In this document: positions 35,365 to 44,629 of the stretch, in pieces
Layout of the letters: each line of letters opens with the position of its first letter
How positions within the stretch are numbered: the first letter of the stretch is position 1
DNA from: Propionibacteriaceae bacterium
Lineage (GTDB): Bacteria > Actinomycetota > Actinomycetes > Propionibacteriales > Propionibacteriaceae
Length of the DNA: 44,629 nt
Assembly: GCA_030529455.1 (NCBI GenBank)
Contig: JAUMWV010000007.1
Coordinates: 1 to 44,629, forward strand
Direction: 5' to 3'
Position numbers and translations under genes: made by a program
Notes under the pieces: model-generated
Told to the model about the DNA's origin: nothing
The model's input: the letters and a program-made list of their open reading frames with translations, nothing else
The model's database searches: none

Positions 35365-37156
35365 CGCCGCCGAACCCGCCGCCGCCGCTGAATCCGGACG
35401 AACCCGACGAGGACGCCGTCGCCGCGGAGATGGAACTCGACATCGCCGACGACATCGCCGAGGTCAGTCCGTCCAGGCCGGAACTGAAGCCTGAGCCGTA
35501 GAAGGCGTAAACCGGGGCGCCGCCATACCACCGGGTGTCGGCGTGGTAGACCCCCTGCCGTTCGAGCTCGCTGAACACCTTCGCCCACCGTTCCGCGACC
35601 CCGAACACGATCGCGTAGGGCAGGTAGCGGCTGAACACATCGATGCCTTCTTCGAACTTGATCTGGTTCGCCTCTGCCGTCGAGAGGTAGAGCTCAAAAC
35701 CCTTGGTCTGGGCCAGCATGGCCGACCCCTCGGGGGTCCGCGCGCTGAACTTCTTCATGGATGCCAGCAGCACGATGCCGGTCACCACACCGGCGAGGCC
35801 GATGAGGCCCCAGCCAGCGAGCGCTCCGGCGAAGCCCAGCAGCCCACCGGCCAGGATGCACCCGATGGCGAGCCCGATCACCTGAAGGCGCACCGTCACG
35901 GGGTTGGAACGGAACCAGCCCAGCTCCACGACCCGCTGGTACAGCTTCGACTTGGTCGCGGTCGACAGGCCGGCGTAGTCGGCATCGGCCAGGTCCTTGG
36001 TCGTCACCGTGGGACCGGCCTGGAACATAGTCGACAACAGGTGGCGCTCGTAGCCGGGCAGGTCGCGCGACGGGCGGTTGGTGCGCTGGAAGACGTGTTG
36101 CTCGTCCTGCCTCGGCGTGATGACCAGGTAGCCGCGCACCGCCAGGTCGACGATGCTGGCGGTCACGTCCACGGTGTCGGCGCTGGCGTCGAGCAGCGTC
36201 CCGAGCTCACCTGGCCGGGCTCCCTTCGGCGGCTGGAACTGCACCGCGACCGGGGCATCCTTCGCCTCCCCGACCGCCGCCTGCTGCCCGGGGACCGGTG
36301 CCATGCCCGGCACGAACCCGAGGTAGGCCTCGTCGCGCAGGTGCCGCTTGACCCGGGAGCGCACGAAATAGGCGCCCACGACGGACAGCCCGAGCGTCGC
36401 CGCCCCCGTGGCCGGGGTGAGCGGGAACATGTTGCCGATCCAGTAGCGTTTGGAGAAGGTCTGGGTCACCCCGACGAAGGTCCCGGCCGGGTAGCCAGCT
36501 ACTACCTGCATGGGCGTCTCTGGGTCGAGGCTCCGGACCTCGTAGTCGGCCGCGTTCCCGTCCATGGTGGCCTCGCAGGGCCGGTCGTAGGACTCGCCCC
36601 AGAAGCACCCGGCCCTCGTCACCGCAGCGGGGCCCTCCACGCGCACCGAGGCGCGGCGGATCGGGATCTGCCACTCCGGGCCGACCGCGTTCCAGCTGAA
36701 CTCGTCCAGGCCGCTCTCCGGGTGTTTGGCCACCGCCGCGCCCTTGAGCCGGTAGGTCAGCACATAGGTCTGGATGCCGGTGAACTTCACGCCCTTGCGC
36801 CCGACCTTGATGAGTATGCCATCCGAGTTCCTGGTCACCTCGGTGTTGGTGTTCGCCCCGCTCGGGGAAGAGATTTTGCCCAGGTCGACCTCCAGGTTGA
36901 GCCACTCGTCGGGCCGGTGCTCCATCGCCTGCCGGGTCGGGAGGGTGAAGAAGGGACCGTGTCCGGCGGTCTGTCCGAAGTCCAGCGCGAGGGTGAGCTC
37001 AACCTGGGCGGTGCCCGTTTCGTCGAGAATGACCTTCACGCGGTAGTCGTCGATCTCGTCGTCGCTGGTGGAGTCCGCCCAGGCAGCGGGGGCCGACATC
37101 GACACCCACCCGCACGCCAGGACCATCGCCAGCAGGACGCGCCATATCCGAGTCAT
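35345..37156 (-). CDS. DUF2207 membrane protein
   Basis: A 603-residue protein with a signal peptide (residues 1-27, AWADS cleavage region), an extracellular beta-rich N-terminal domain (residues 28-235), a membrane helix near residues 245-260, a cytoplasmic winged-helix-like segment around residues 310-400, two further helices near residues 420-460, and a Ser/Gly-rich tail ending GGGGFGGGGGGSW. This is the standard DUF2207 plan; the Gly-rich tail is characteristic. Function unknown. ATG 37154-37156 is supported by TACTCT 7 bases upstream. It lies 27 bases downstream of add on the same strand. Confidence 0.88.
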   Translation of the reverse strand: MTRIWRVLLAMVLACGWVSMSAPAAWADSTSDDEIDDYRVKVILDETGTAQVELTLALDFGQTAGHGPFFTLPTRQAMEHRPDEWLNLEVDLGKISSPSGANTNTEVTRNSDGILIKVGRKGVKFTGIQTYVLTYRLKGAAVAKHPESGLDEFSWNAVGPEWQIPIRRASVRVEGPAAVTRAGCFWGESYDRPCEATMDGNAADYEVRSLDPETPMQVVAGYPAGTFVGVTQTFSKRYWIGNMFPLTPATGAATLGLSVVGAYFVRSRVKRHLRDEAYLGFVPGMAPVPGQQAAVGEAKDAPVAVQFQPPKGARPGELGTLLDASADTVDVTASIVDLAVRGYLVITPRQDEQHVFQRTNRPSRDLPGYERHLLSTMFQAGPTVTTKDLADADYAGLSTATKSKLYQRVVELGWFRSNPVTVRLQVIGLAIGCILAGGLLGFAGALAGWGLIGLAGVVTGIVLLASMKKFSARTPEGSAMLAQTKGFELYLSTAEANQIKFEEGIDVFSRYLPYAIVFGVAERWAKVFSELERQGVYHADTRWYGGAPVYAFYGSGFSSGLDGLTSAMSSAMSSSISAATASSSGSSGFSGGGGFGGGGGGSW

Positions 37157-37163
37157 AGCATCC

Positions 37164-37169
37164 AGAGTA
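37164..37169 (-). promoter_or_regulatory. -10 element for leaderless DUF2207 transcript
   Basis: TACTCT on the minus strand is followed by 7 bases and ATG 37156, so DUF2207 and the kinase-like gene can be expressed apart from the add operon. Confidence 0.45.
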
Positions 37170-37183
37170 GCGAAGTGTTCTCC

Positions 37184-38242
37184 CTAGCCTGCAGCGAGGT
37201 AGGCCGGTCGGATGACCGTGTCCAGCAGCCGTCGCTTCTCCTCGTAGTCGAGGAACGCCGCCTTCATCGCGTTGGCGGTGCACCAGCCGATCTCTGGCAG
37301 GCCCCAGCCGAACACCTCGCTCAGCCGGGCGAACTCGTTGGTGAGCGTGGTGTTGCTGACCAGCCGGTTGTCGCAGCTGATCGTCAGCCGGAACCCGAGG
37401 CGCCGCAGCAGGTCGACGGGATGCTCGGCCAGCGTCGCGGCGATCCCGGTCTGCAGGTTCGAGGTTGGGCACACCTCCAACGCGATGCGCTGGTTGCGCA
37501 CGTAGGAGGCGAGCCGCCCCAGGCGGCCGTCGGCGATGTCCTCGACGATGCGCACGCCGTGGCCGATCCGGTGCGCCCCGCACAGCTGCACCGCCTGCCA
37601 GATGGACGCCGGGCCGAAGGCCTCACCGGCGTGGATCGTGAAGTAGGCGTTGTTGGCGCGAAGGTAGTCGAAGGCCTCCTGGAAACGGGTGGGCGGGAAG
37701 CCGTCCTCGGCGCCCGCGATGTCGAAGCCGCACACCCCCTGGTCCCGGTAGGCGATCACGAGTTCGGCGATGCGGGTGGTCGGCTCGGCGTGGCGCATGC
37801 TGGTCAGCAGCTGCTGCACCAGGATGGACCCGCCCTCCCCGGCGACCTGCGCCATGCCCTCGGCCAGGCCGTCCCGCACCGCCTCGACCGCCTCGGCCTC
37901 GCTGAGACCGTTGCGGGTGTGCTGCTCCGGGGCCCACCTGGTCTCGGCGTAGATCACCCCATCGGCGGCCAGGTCCAGCACGAACTCGCGGGCGACCCGG
38001 CGCAGGTGCTCGCGGGTCTGCATCGCCGCCGTCGTGTGGTCGAAGGTGGTCAGGTAGGTGACTAGGTCGCCCGAATCCGCCGCGGTGAAGAACCAGGTTC
38101 GCAACTCCTCGGCGTCGTAGCTGGGCAACACGTGGCCCGCCTCCCGGCAGTGGTCGATCACGGTCTGCGGGCGGAGCGCCCCGTCGAGGTGCTCGTGCAG
38201 CGCCACCTTCGGCAGCGCCCGGATCTGGTCGGTGTTCAGCAT
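37184..38242 (-). CDS. add: Adenosine deaminase
   Basis: Converts adenosine and deoxyadenosine to inosine and deoxyinosine. The 352-residue protein has the zinc-binding LHEHLDG with H16 and H18, TIHAGEAFGPASIW near residue 208 (zinc His and catalytic Glu), HRIGHGVRI near residue 230 and TISCDNRLVSNTTLTNEF near residue 289 (zinc Asp). AAGGAG precedes ATG 38240-38242 within the end of cdd, and the genes overlap by 7 bases. It is the last gene of the nucleoside uptake operon. Confidence 0.94.
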   Translation of the reverse strand: MLNTDQIRALPKVALHEHLDGALRPQTVIDHCREAGHVLPSYDAEELRTWFFTAADSGDLVTYLTTFDHTTAAMQTREHLRRVAREFVLDLAADGVIYAETRWAPEQHTRNGLSEAEAVEAVRDGLAEGMAQVAGEGGSILVQQLLTSMRHAEPTTRIAELVIAYRDQGVCGFDIAGAEDGFPPTRFQEAFDYLRANNAYFTIHAGEAFGPASIWQAVQLCGAHRIGHGVRIVEDIADGRLGRLASYVRNQRIALEVCPTSNLQTGIAATLAEHPVDLLRRLGFRLTISCDNRLVSNTTLTNEFARLSEVFGWGLPEIGWCTANAMKAAFLDYEEKRRLLDTVIRPAYLAAG

Positions 38243-38643
38243 CGTTTCTCCTTGCCATGGTGAAGGTCGGGGGCCCCGAAGGCCTGCGGCAGGACCGCGT
38301 CCATCGGCTGGACGCCTTCCGGGGTCTCGATCAGCAGCTCGGCGCCACCGTGTTCCCACAGCAGCTGACGGCACCGCCCGCAGGGCATGATGACCTCGCC
38401 CAGCCCGTTGACGCAGGTGAACGCGACTAGACGTCCCCCTCCGCCCAGCACCAGGTCGGAGATCAGGCCGCACTCGGCGCACAGCGTCACCCCGTAACCG
38501 GCGTTCTCGACGTTGCAGCCGGAGACCACCCGCCCGTCGGCGGCCAGCCCGGCCGCCCCGACGCGGTAACCCGAGTACGGCGCATAGGCCCGCCGGGACG
38601 CCTCGACAGCGGCCCGGCGCAGCATGGCCCAGTCGGCGGTCAT
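38236..38643 (-). CDS. cdd: Cytidine deaminase (tetrameric type)
   Basis: Deaminates cytidine and deoxycytidine. The 135-residue protein has the zinc site CAE (C55, catalytic E57) and PCGRC (C88, C91), the three-cysteine set of the small homotetrameric class, plus SGYRVGAAGL near residue 24 and SGCNVENAGYG near residue 41 (substrate). ATG 38643 overlaps the TGA of the upstream permease gene by 4 bases, and its own stop overlaps add. Confidence 0.95.
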   Translation of the reverse strand: MTADWAMLRRAAVEASRRAYAPYSGYRVGAAGLAADGRVVSGCNVENAGYGVTLCAECGLISDLVLGGGGRLVAFTCVNGLGEVIMPCGRCRQLLWEHGGAELLIETPEGVQPMDAVLPQAFGAPDLHHGKEKRC

Positions 38644-39946
38644 GTCCCTTCCTTGACGTAGGGCCTGCCGTCGTGTGCGGGGGGCCGGACCCGCCCGACC
38701 AGGCCCGCGACCGCGATGATCGTCGCGATGTAGGGCAGCATGCCCAGGAACTCGCTCGGCAGCGGCGCGTTGATGGAGCTCATGGTCTGGCCCAGCTGGG
38801 TCACGAAACCGAAGAACAGCGCCATGAGCGCCGCCAGCACCGGGTGCCAGCGTCCCATGATGAGCGCCGCGAGCGCGATGAAGCCGTTGCCGACGGTGAT
38901 GTCCTTGTTGAACACACCGGTCGCCCCGATCGTGAAGAAGGCCCCGCCGAGCCCCGCGAACACCCCACCGGTCAGCACCGCCGACCACTGGACGGCGTGG
39001 ACGTTGATGCCGACGGTATCGGCGGCCTCGGGGTGCTCACCGACGGAGCGGACGCGCAGGCCCCACTTGGTCCGGTATAGCAAGAACCACACCAGCGCCA
39101 CGGAGAAAACGGTGAGGTAGGCCAGGATCGTCTGCTCGAACAGGATGGACCCGAAGAACGGGATCGCCGACAGGCCGGGCAGCGGCAGCTTCGACATGAT
39201 CGGGGAATGGTTGAGGGTCCCCGAGTTGGGCTGCACCAGCTGATCGAACAGGAAGCCCGTCATGCCGCTGGCCAACAGGTTGACCACGACGCCGAGCACG
39301 ACGTGATCGACCAGGTATTTCAGCGCGAACAGCGCGAGCACACCGGCCATCAGCACGCCCGCGAGGACCGCGCCGATCAGCGCCGCCGGGATGGACTTGG
39401 TCACCGAGCCCACCACCCCAGCGGTGAAGGCGGCCGTGAGCATCTGGCCCTCGATCGCGACGTTGACCACGCCCGCGCGTTCGCACAAGACGCCCGCCAG
39501 GGCGCCCAGCACCAGCGGGGTGGCGACGTTCAGCGTGCCCTGCAGCTGGTTGGTCACCGCGAAGGGCAGATCCCGGCCCGCGGCCGCCCAGGTCAGCAGG
39601 CCGATCACGATGGCCAGCCCGGCGACGGTACCGGCGAGCGCGGGCCAGCGTCCGCTGAGGCGTCCGGACAGGAACCCGGCCGCGGCCAGCAGCGTCACCA
39701 GCGCGGCCGCCGTGACGGTGGGCACGCCGGGCACGCTCAGGGTCGGCAGCTGGAACTCGTCGAGGGCGTTGGACAGCGCGAACCGGGCCACGCCTTGCGT
39801 GCCGAACACCAGGTAGCCCAGCAGCAGGCCCATGATGCCGATGAGCACCCCCGTGGAGATGCGCTGGGTGCGGGCCTCTCGCGACTCGGTGTGGGCGAGT
39901 TGCTCAGAAACGAGCTGCTCAGAGGCGGGGACGATCGGGTCGGTGC

Positions 39947-39950
<4 letters not shown>
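38640..39950 (-). CDS. Nucleoside ABC transporter permease (BMP-associated, NupQ/YufQ type)
   Basis: A 436-residue integral membrane protein with about ten hydrophobic helices. GALAGVLCERAGVVNVAIEGQM near residue 150 is the hallmark of the branched-chain/BMP-type permease family, and RSVGEHPEAADTVGINVHAVQW near residue 300 is the conserved cytoplasmic coupling loop. It should pair with the neighbouring permease to form the channel. It overlaps the partner permease (39947-39950) and cdd by 4 bases each. The long N-terminus with one helix before the core is common for this paralogue. Confidence 0.9.
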
Positions 39951-41152
<1,202 letters not shown>

Positions 41153-41153
41153 C

Positions 41154-42680
41154 TCAGTTCCCTTCCACCGAGGCCAAGGCCTCCTCGTAGCTGATACCGG
41201 CCATCATGAGTCCGAGCACGTCGCGCGGCGTGCTGGGGTCGACGATCCCGACGATCTTGCCGCGGTACATGACGGCGATGCGGTCGGCGAGGGATTCCAC
41301 CTCGTCCAGCTCGGTCGAGATGATGAGCACCGCCGTGCCCTGGTCTCGTTCGGCGACGATCCGTTCGTGCAGGAACTCGATGGCCCCCACGTCCACGCCG
41401 CGGGTGGGCTGATTGGCGATGAGCAGCGACAGCGGACGCGACAGCTCCCTGGCCAGCACCACTTTCTGCTGGTTGCCGCCGGACAGCGAGGAGACGGCGA
41501 GTTCCCGGGAGGTGGTGCGGATGTCGAACTCCTGAATCCGTGCCTCGGCGTTGCGGGCGATCTCGTCCAGTTTGAGGTTCCCGGCCCGGGCGTACCGGCT
41601 GACGTGGTTGAGCACGAGGTTCTCTGCGATGGAGAAGCTGCCGACGAAGCCGTTGAGCTTGCGGTCCTCGGGCACGAACCCGATGCCCGCCTCAATGCTC
41701 TGGTGCGGGCTGAACCGGGTGATGTCGACTCCGTCCAGCGTCGCGGTGCCCGACAGCACCGGCATGGTGCCGAGCAGGGCCTCCGACAGTTCGGTCTGGC
41801 CGTTACCCTGCACCCCGGCGACGCACACGATCTCGCCTCCCCTGACCTCCAGGTCCAGGTGGTCGACGACCACAGCACCGGCGGGGTTGGCCACGGTGAA
41901 CTGGTCGAGCACCAGCCGGGGGTCGGTCAGCTTCGGTTCCTTCTTGCTGACCGTGAGGCTCACGGCCCGCCCGACCATCATCTCGGCGAGTTCGGCCTCG
42001 GTGGACGACGGTTTCGCCTTACCCACGACCTTGCCGCGCCGGATGACCGTGATGTCGTCGGCGACCTGACGGACTTCGCGCAGCTTGTGGGTGATGAACA
42101 CGATGGCCCGGCCCTCGTCCCGCAGCGCCCTCATGACGGCCATCAGCTCGTCGATCTCCTGCGGGGTGAGCACGGCGGTCGGCTCGTCCAGGATCAGGTA
42201 GCGGGCGTCGTTGGCCAGGGCCTTGAGGATCTCCACCCGCTGCTGGATGCCGACCGGCAGGTCCTCGACCAGCGCATCGGGGTCGGCGGCGAGCTGGTAG
42301 CGCTGGGACAGGTCCCGCACCAGCTGGCGGGCCTGGCTCATCGACAGCGTGCCGAAAGCCCCGGGCTCGCGTCCCAGCGCGAGGTTCTCGGCCACGGTAA
42401 ACACTGGCACCAGCATGAAGTGCTGGTGCACCATGCCGATCCCGGCGGCCATCGCCTGTTTCGGATTCTTGAGGTTCAGCTGGGTCTCGCCGATGCTGAT
42501 GGTGCCCTCGTCGGCGCTGAGCAGACCGTAGAGGATGTTCATGAGCGTGGATTTGCCCGCACCGTTCTCGCCGAGCAGGCAGTGGATGCGCCCCGGGACG
42601 ATGTCCAGATCGATCTGGTCATTCGCCACCAGCGGGCCGAACCGTTTCGTGATTCCCCGGAGGGTGAGTGTTTCAGCCAC
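41154..42680 (-). CDS. Nucleoside ABC transporter ATP-binding protein with two ABC domains (NupO/YufO type)
   Basis: A 508-residue ATPase. Domain 1 has a full Walker A (GENGAGKST, about residue 36) and Walker B (LILDEPTAVL, about residue 163) with a signature VGIQQRVEILKAL. Domain 2 has a degenerate P-loop (GVQGNGQTEL, about residue 293) and a good LSGGNQQKVVLAR (about 396) and ANQPTRGVD. The asymmetric tandem is characteristic of carbohydrate/nucleoside importers of the RbsA/YufO group. The GTG at 42680 has AAGGA about 6 bases upstream. A hairpin and a separate -10 lie between it and the BMP gene. Confidence 0.92.
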   Translation of the reverse strand: MAETLTLRGITKRFGPLVANDQIDLDIVPGRIHCLLGENGAGKSTLMNILYGLLSADEGTISIGETQLNLKNPKQAMAAGIGMVHQHFMLVPVFTVAENLALGREPGAFGTLSMSQARQLVRDLSQRYQLAADPDALVEDLPVGIQQRVEILKALANDARYLILDEPTAVLTPQEIDELMAVMRALRDEGRAIVFITHKLREVRQVADDITVIRRGKVVGKAKPSSTEAELAEMMVGRAVSLTVSKKEPKLTDPRLVLDQFTVANPAGAVVVDHLDLEVRGGEIVCVAGVQGNGQTELSEALLGTMPVLSGTATLDGVDITRFSPHQSIEAGIGFVPEDRKLNGFVGSFSIAENLVLNHVSRYARAGNLKLDEIARNAEARIQEFDIRTTSRELAVSSLSGGNQQKVVLARELSRPLSLLIANQPTRGVDVGAIEFLHERIVAERDQGTAVLIISTELDEVESLADRIAVMYRGKIVGIVDPSTPRDVLGLMMAGISYEEALASVEGN

Positions 42681-42721
42681 CAGTGGTCCTTTCAGCCTTC
42701 GTCGGCATACCGAGTAGAGGC

Positions 42722-42727
42722 ATCATA
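42722..42727 (-). promoter_or_regulatory. Possible internal promoter before the ABC ATPase gene
   Basis: TATGAT on the minus strand, 41 bases before GTG 42680, close to the consensus -10. It follows the hairpin at 42769-42802, so transport genes may be partly independent of the BMP gene. No -35 is convincing. Confidence 0.4.
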
Positions 42728-42768
42728 ACGCCGCCTGGCGCGGGGCACAGACAGCTTTGCCGGACAGC

Positions 42769-42802
42769 AGTGTGGGGCCGGGACGAACCCCGACCCCACA
42801 CT
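42769..42802 (-). terminator. Hairpin between the BMP gene and the transporter genes
   Basis: AGTGTGGGG (42769-42777) pairs with CCCCACACT (42794-42802); inside, CGGG/CCCG adds 4 pairs after a one-base mismatch, leaving the loop ACGAAC. It starts 14 bases after the BMP stop. No T run. It probably acts as partial terminator or mRNA stabiliser, giving more binding protein than transporter. Confidence 0.6.
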
Positions 42803-42815
42803 TGTTCTGGGACGA

Positions 42816-43916
42816 TCAGGCCTTCGGCTGAGACTGCGACTCGATCTTGATCTTGCCGCTCTCGATCTCGGTCTTGAGCTGGTCAAGCTCCGACTTCAGC
42901 TCGGCCGGAACCTTGGACTCGAACTCGTGGAACGGCGACAGGCCCGTGCCGCCATTCTTCAGCGTCCCAACATAGGAGGTGTTGGTGAACTTGCCGTCCT
43001 TGGCCTCCTTGATGGCCTCGAACACTGCGACGTCCATGCCCTTGTACACCGAGCTGAGCAGCTGCCCGCAGAACGGCTCGGCGGACTTGCAACCATCGGT
43101 GTCGACCCAGATCGCGTTGACCTTGCCGCCTTGCTCCTGAGCGGCCTGCAGGGCGCCGATGCCGGACGGGCCAGCCACCGGGAGCAGGATGTCGGCGCCG
43201 TTGGCGATGAGCGAGTTCGCGGTTTCCTTGCCGCCGGAGGTGTTATCGAACGGGTTCTGACCGGGGACGAACATGCCATTCTGCTTGGCGGCATCCCAGC
43301 CGAGCACCTGGACGGACTTGCCCTTCTGCTGGTTGTAGTAGGCCACACCCTGGGAGAAGCCGTCCATGAAGATGGTCACGGGCGGGATCTTCGCCCCGCC
43401 GAAGGTGCCGACCTTGCCGCTCTGGCTCATGCCAGCGGCGAGGTAGCCGGCCATGAAGCTCGACTCCGCGGTGTTGAACTGGAGCCCCTTGTGGTTCTTG
43501 AGGGTGCCCTCCGATGGCGAGTCAACGATGACGAAATTGATGTTCGGGTTAGCGGCGGCCGCTGCCTTGGTCGCGTCGGCGAGCAGGAACCCGACGGTCA
43601 CCACCACGTTGCACTTGGCGTCGATCATCGCCTGCAGGTTCTTGGCGAAGTCGGCGTTGCTGGCAGATTCGATCTTCTGGGTGGCGATCCCCAGTTCCTT
43701 CTCGGCCTTCACCAGGCCGTCGTGCGAGGTCTGGTTGAAGGATTTGTCGTCGAAGCCGCCCGAGTCGGACACCATGCACGCCTTGAACTTGCCCGTGTCA
43801 CCACCGGTGGTGGCCCCAGGGGTCTGGGTGCCGGTGCCAGGCGCCTGGGCGCAGCTGGCGAGAGCCAGGGTCGCCGCCGAAATGACGGCGGCAGCGGTCA
43901 GCATCTTTTTCTTCAC
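42816..43916 (-). CDS. BMP-family substrate-binding lipoprotein, probably for nucleosides
   Basis: A 366-residue lipoprotein with lipobox LASC (Cys22), a Thr/Gly-rich linker, then the BMP/PnrA-like fold: ACMVSDSGGFDDKSFNQTSHDGL near residue 47, MIDAKCNVVVTVGFLLADATKAAA near residue 95, FVIVDSPS near residue 125, FNTAESSFMAGYLAAGMSQ near residue 147, and IWVDTDGCKSAEPFCG near residue 270. PnrA-type proteins bind purine nucleosides. GTG 43914-43916 has AGGAGG 6 bases upstream. It heads the uptake and salvage operon. Confidence 0.93.
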   Translation of the reverse strand: MKKKMLTAAAVISAATLALASCAQAPGTGTQTPGATTGGDTGKFKACMVSDSGGFDDKSFNQTSHDGLVKAEKELGIATQKIESASNADFAKNLQAMIDAKCNVVVTVGFLLADATKAAAAANPNINFVIVDSPSEGTLKNHKGLQFNTAESSFMAGYLAAGMSQSGKVGTFGGAKIPPVTIFMDGFSQGVAYYNQQKGKSVQVLGWDAAKQNGMFVPGQNPFDNTSGGKETANSLIANGADILLPVAGPSGIGALQAAQEQGGKVNAIWVDTDGCKSAEPFCGQLLSSVYKGMDVAVFEAIKEAKDGKFTNTSYVGTLKNGGTGLSPFHEFESKVPAELKSELDQLKTEIESGKIKIESQSQPKA

Positions 43917-43960
43917 TGGAAGCCTCCTGCGGCAGTAGAACAGTGCTTGTCGGCATATCG

Positions 43961-43996
43961 ACTCTACTGGCCGATGACCTGGACTTTCGTGTCCAG
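43961..43996 (-). promoter_or_regulatory. Promoter and possible operator of the nucleoside uptake operon
   Basis: TAGAGT (43961-43966) on the minus strand could be the -10, giving a leader of about 38 bases with AGGAGG. CTGGAC (43979-43984) and GTCCAG (43991-43996) form a perfect inverted repeat with a 6-base spacer over the -35 position. A second short palindrome GAGTG-CAA-CACTC is at 44013-44025. The rest of the 43917-44137 gap shows nothing. Confidence 0.4.
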
Positions 43997-44137
43997 CCAG
44001 AAATCGTTATGAGAGTGCAACACTCCCCTGGCGCGCGGCGATCCGCGGCTCATCCAGGCCGGGACCGGCGCCCGGACGAACCACGCACCGACCGCCCAGC
44101 GGCGCCGCCAAAACCGTGGCCGGGACGTCGACGCCAG

Positions 44138-44629
44138 TTAGGTCACCTGGCGGACCAGGGCGACCGCCGCCCCCACCACCTGGGAGGTCTGGGCCTGCCA
44201 GTTCGGGTCCTGGCTGCGGTAGGGGCCAGTCGCGAGCGAGACCACGACCGCGGCGGCCCGCAGCCGCAGCTCGACCGGGTCCACCCGTTCGTCGAATACC
44301 GGGACCCAGTCGGCGAGCAGGCCGCGCAGGCGATTCGCCTGCTCGGCGTTCATGCCCTGCACCGTGGACAGGTGAGCGATGAGGCAGGCCAGGTCGTCGG
44401 CGCGCCTGCCCGGCCCGATGGTGTCGACGTCCAAGATCCCGACGATCCGCCCATCGTGGACGTGCAGCTGACCTTCGTGGAAGTCGCCGTGCGTCGGCTC
44501 ATTGCCCGGCGGAATCCCGCGCAGGCCGGAGTGGATCTCGCGGACCAGCCATTCCAGCCGCGGAGATTCGCTGGGCAGGGCCTGGGCGACGATGTCGGCG
44601 TAGTGTTCCACTGCGTCGCTCCACGGCGG
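44138..44629 (-). CDS. Aminoglycoside-phosphotransferase-fold kinase, C-terminal part (5' end outside window)
   Basis: The frame is open through the window edge, so only the C-terminal 163 residues are visible. THGDFHEGQLHVHDGRIVGI contains the catalytic HGD motif, and the next block LDVDTIGPGRRADDLACL supplies the metal-binding Asp, both typical of the APH/choline-kinase fold. The usual Asn after HGDxxxx is Gln here. Substrate unknown; many actinobacterial members act on metabolites rather than drugs. It ends 221 bases upstream of the BMP gene and is probably transcribed separately. Confidence 0.8.
   Translation of the reverse strand, partial: PPWSDAVEHYADIVAQALPSESPRLEWLVREIHSGLRGIPPGNEPTHGDFHEGQLHVHDGRIVGILDVDTIGPGRRADDLACLIAHLSTVQGMNAEQANRLRGLLADWVPVFDERVDPVELRLRAAAVVVSLATGPYRSQDPNWQAQTSQVVGAAVALVRQVT

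Noticed and set aside
35543-38065. An 840-codon open frame antisense to DUF2207 and add
   Set aside because: It spans two real genes and their gap, has no ribosome site, and its residues mirror codon bias of the opposite strand.

Overview
The window is about 44.6 kb of high-GC DNA with GTG/ATG starts, many 4-base ATGA/GTGA gene overlaps, and actinobacterial hallmark genes (WhiB, DUF3499, DUF5719, LCP proteins, acyl-CoA carboxylase epsilon subunit, TIGR03089). Gene content and order broadly resemble, from memory, the manB-whiB2-manC-LCP-purEK-birA-accD5E5-maf-accA3-lpdA-deoD-pmmB-add-cdd stretch of Mycobacterium tuberculosis. The source is therefore an actinomycete chromosome, probably outside the Mycobacteriales; Propionibacteriales is a guess. 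No phage, transposon, CRISPR array or defence island is visible. This is core genome, and I did not find a convincing new biological system.

Layout. 1-1.1 kb: tail of an unknown Ser/Pro-rich protein, a HAD phosphatase and a CAT-anticodon tRNA. 1.1-4.9 kb (minus): aroQ, then a GDP-mannose block (SIS-fold protein, Trm112-like zinc ribbon, phosphomannomutase), a small DinB-like protein and DUF3499. 4.9-10 kb: a zincin-like protein, then whiB, a large membrane glycosyltransferase and DUF5719. 10.1-17.3 kb: manC, TIGR03089, a second glycosyltransferase, two divergent LCP ligase-type genes and a DUF3352 protein. 17.3-25.7 kb: purE/purK, a PH-domain protein, birA and the acyl-CoA carboxylase genes accD5, accE5 and accA3 with maf, a lipoprotein and a NUDIX hydrolase. 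25.8-34.7 kb: a membrane protein, lpdA, purine nucleoside phosphorylase, a hexose/pentose phosphomutase, rocD, rnhA and metG. 34.7-44.6 kb (minus): a uridine-kinase-like P-loop protein, DUF2207, and a nucleoside uptake and salvage operon (BMP lipoprotein, ABC ATPase, two permeases, cdd, add), then a phosphotransferase cut by the window edge.

How the parts fit. Phosphomannomutase and ManC make GDP-mannose, which could feed the two glycosyltransferases; LCP proteins attach glycopolymers to the wall. BirA biotinylates the AccA3 subunit that works with AccD5/AccE5. The BMP/ABC system would import nucleosides, Cdd and Add deaminate them, PNP splits them, and the mutase next to PNP could recycle the pentose-1-phosphate.

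Two points stand out. First, many genes at transcription-unit heads have a TANNNT hexamer exactly 6 (sometimes 7) bases before the start codon and no Shine-Dalgarno sequence, which predicts widespread leaderless mRNAs and fixes several starts. Second, two conserved genes, the large glycosyltransferase and the normally essential metG, each carry a one-base frameshift at a C run on the plus strand, most simply explained as sequencing or assembly indels.
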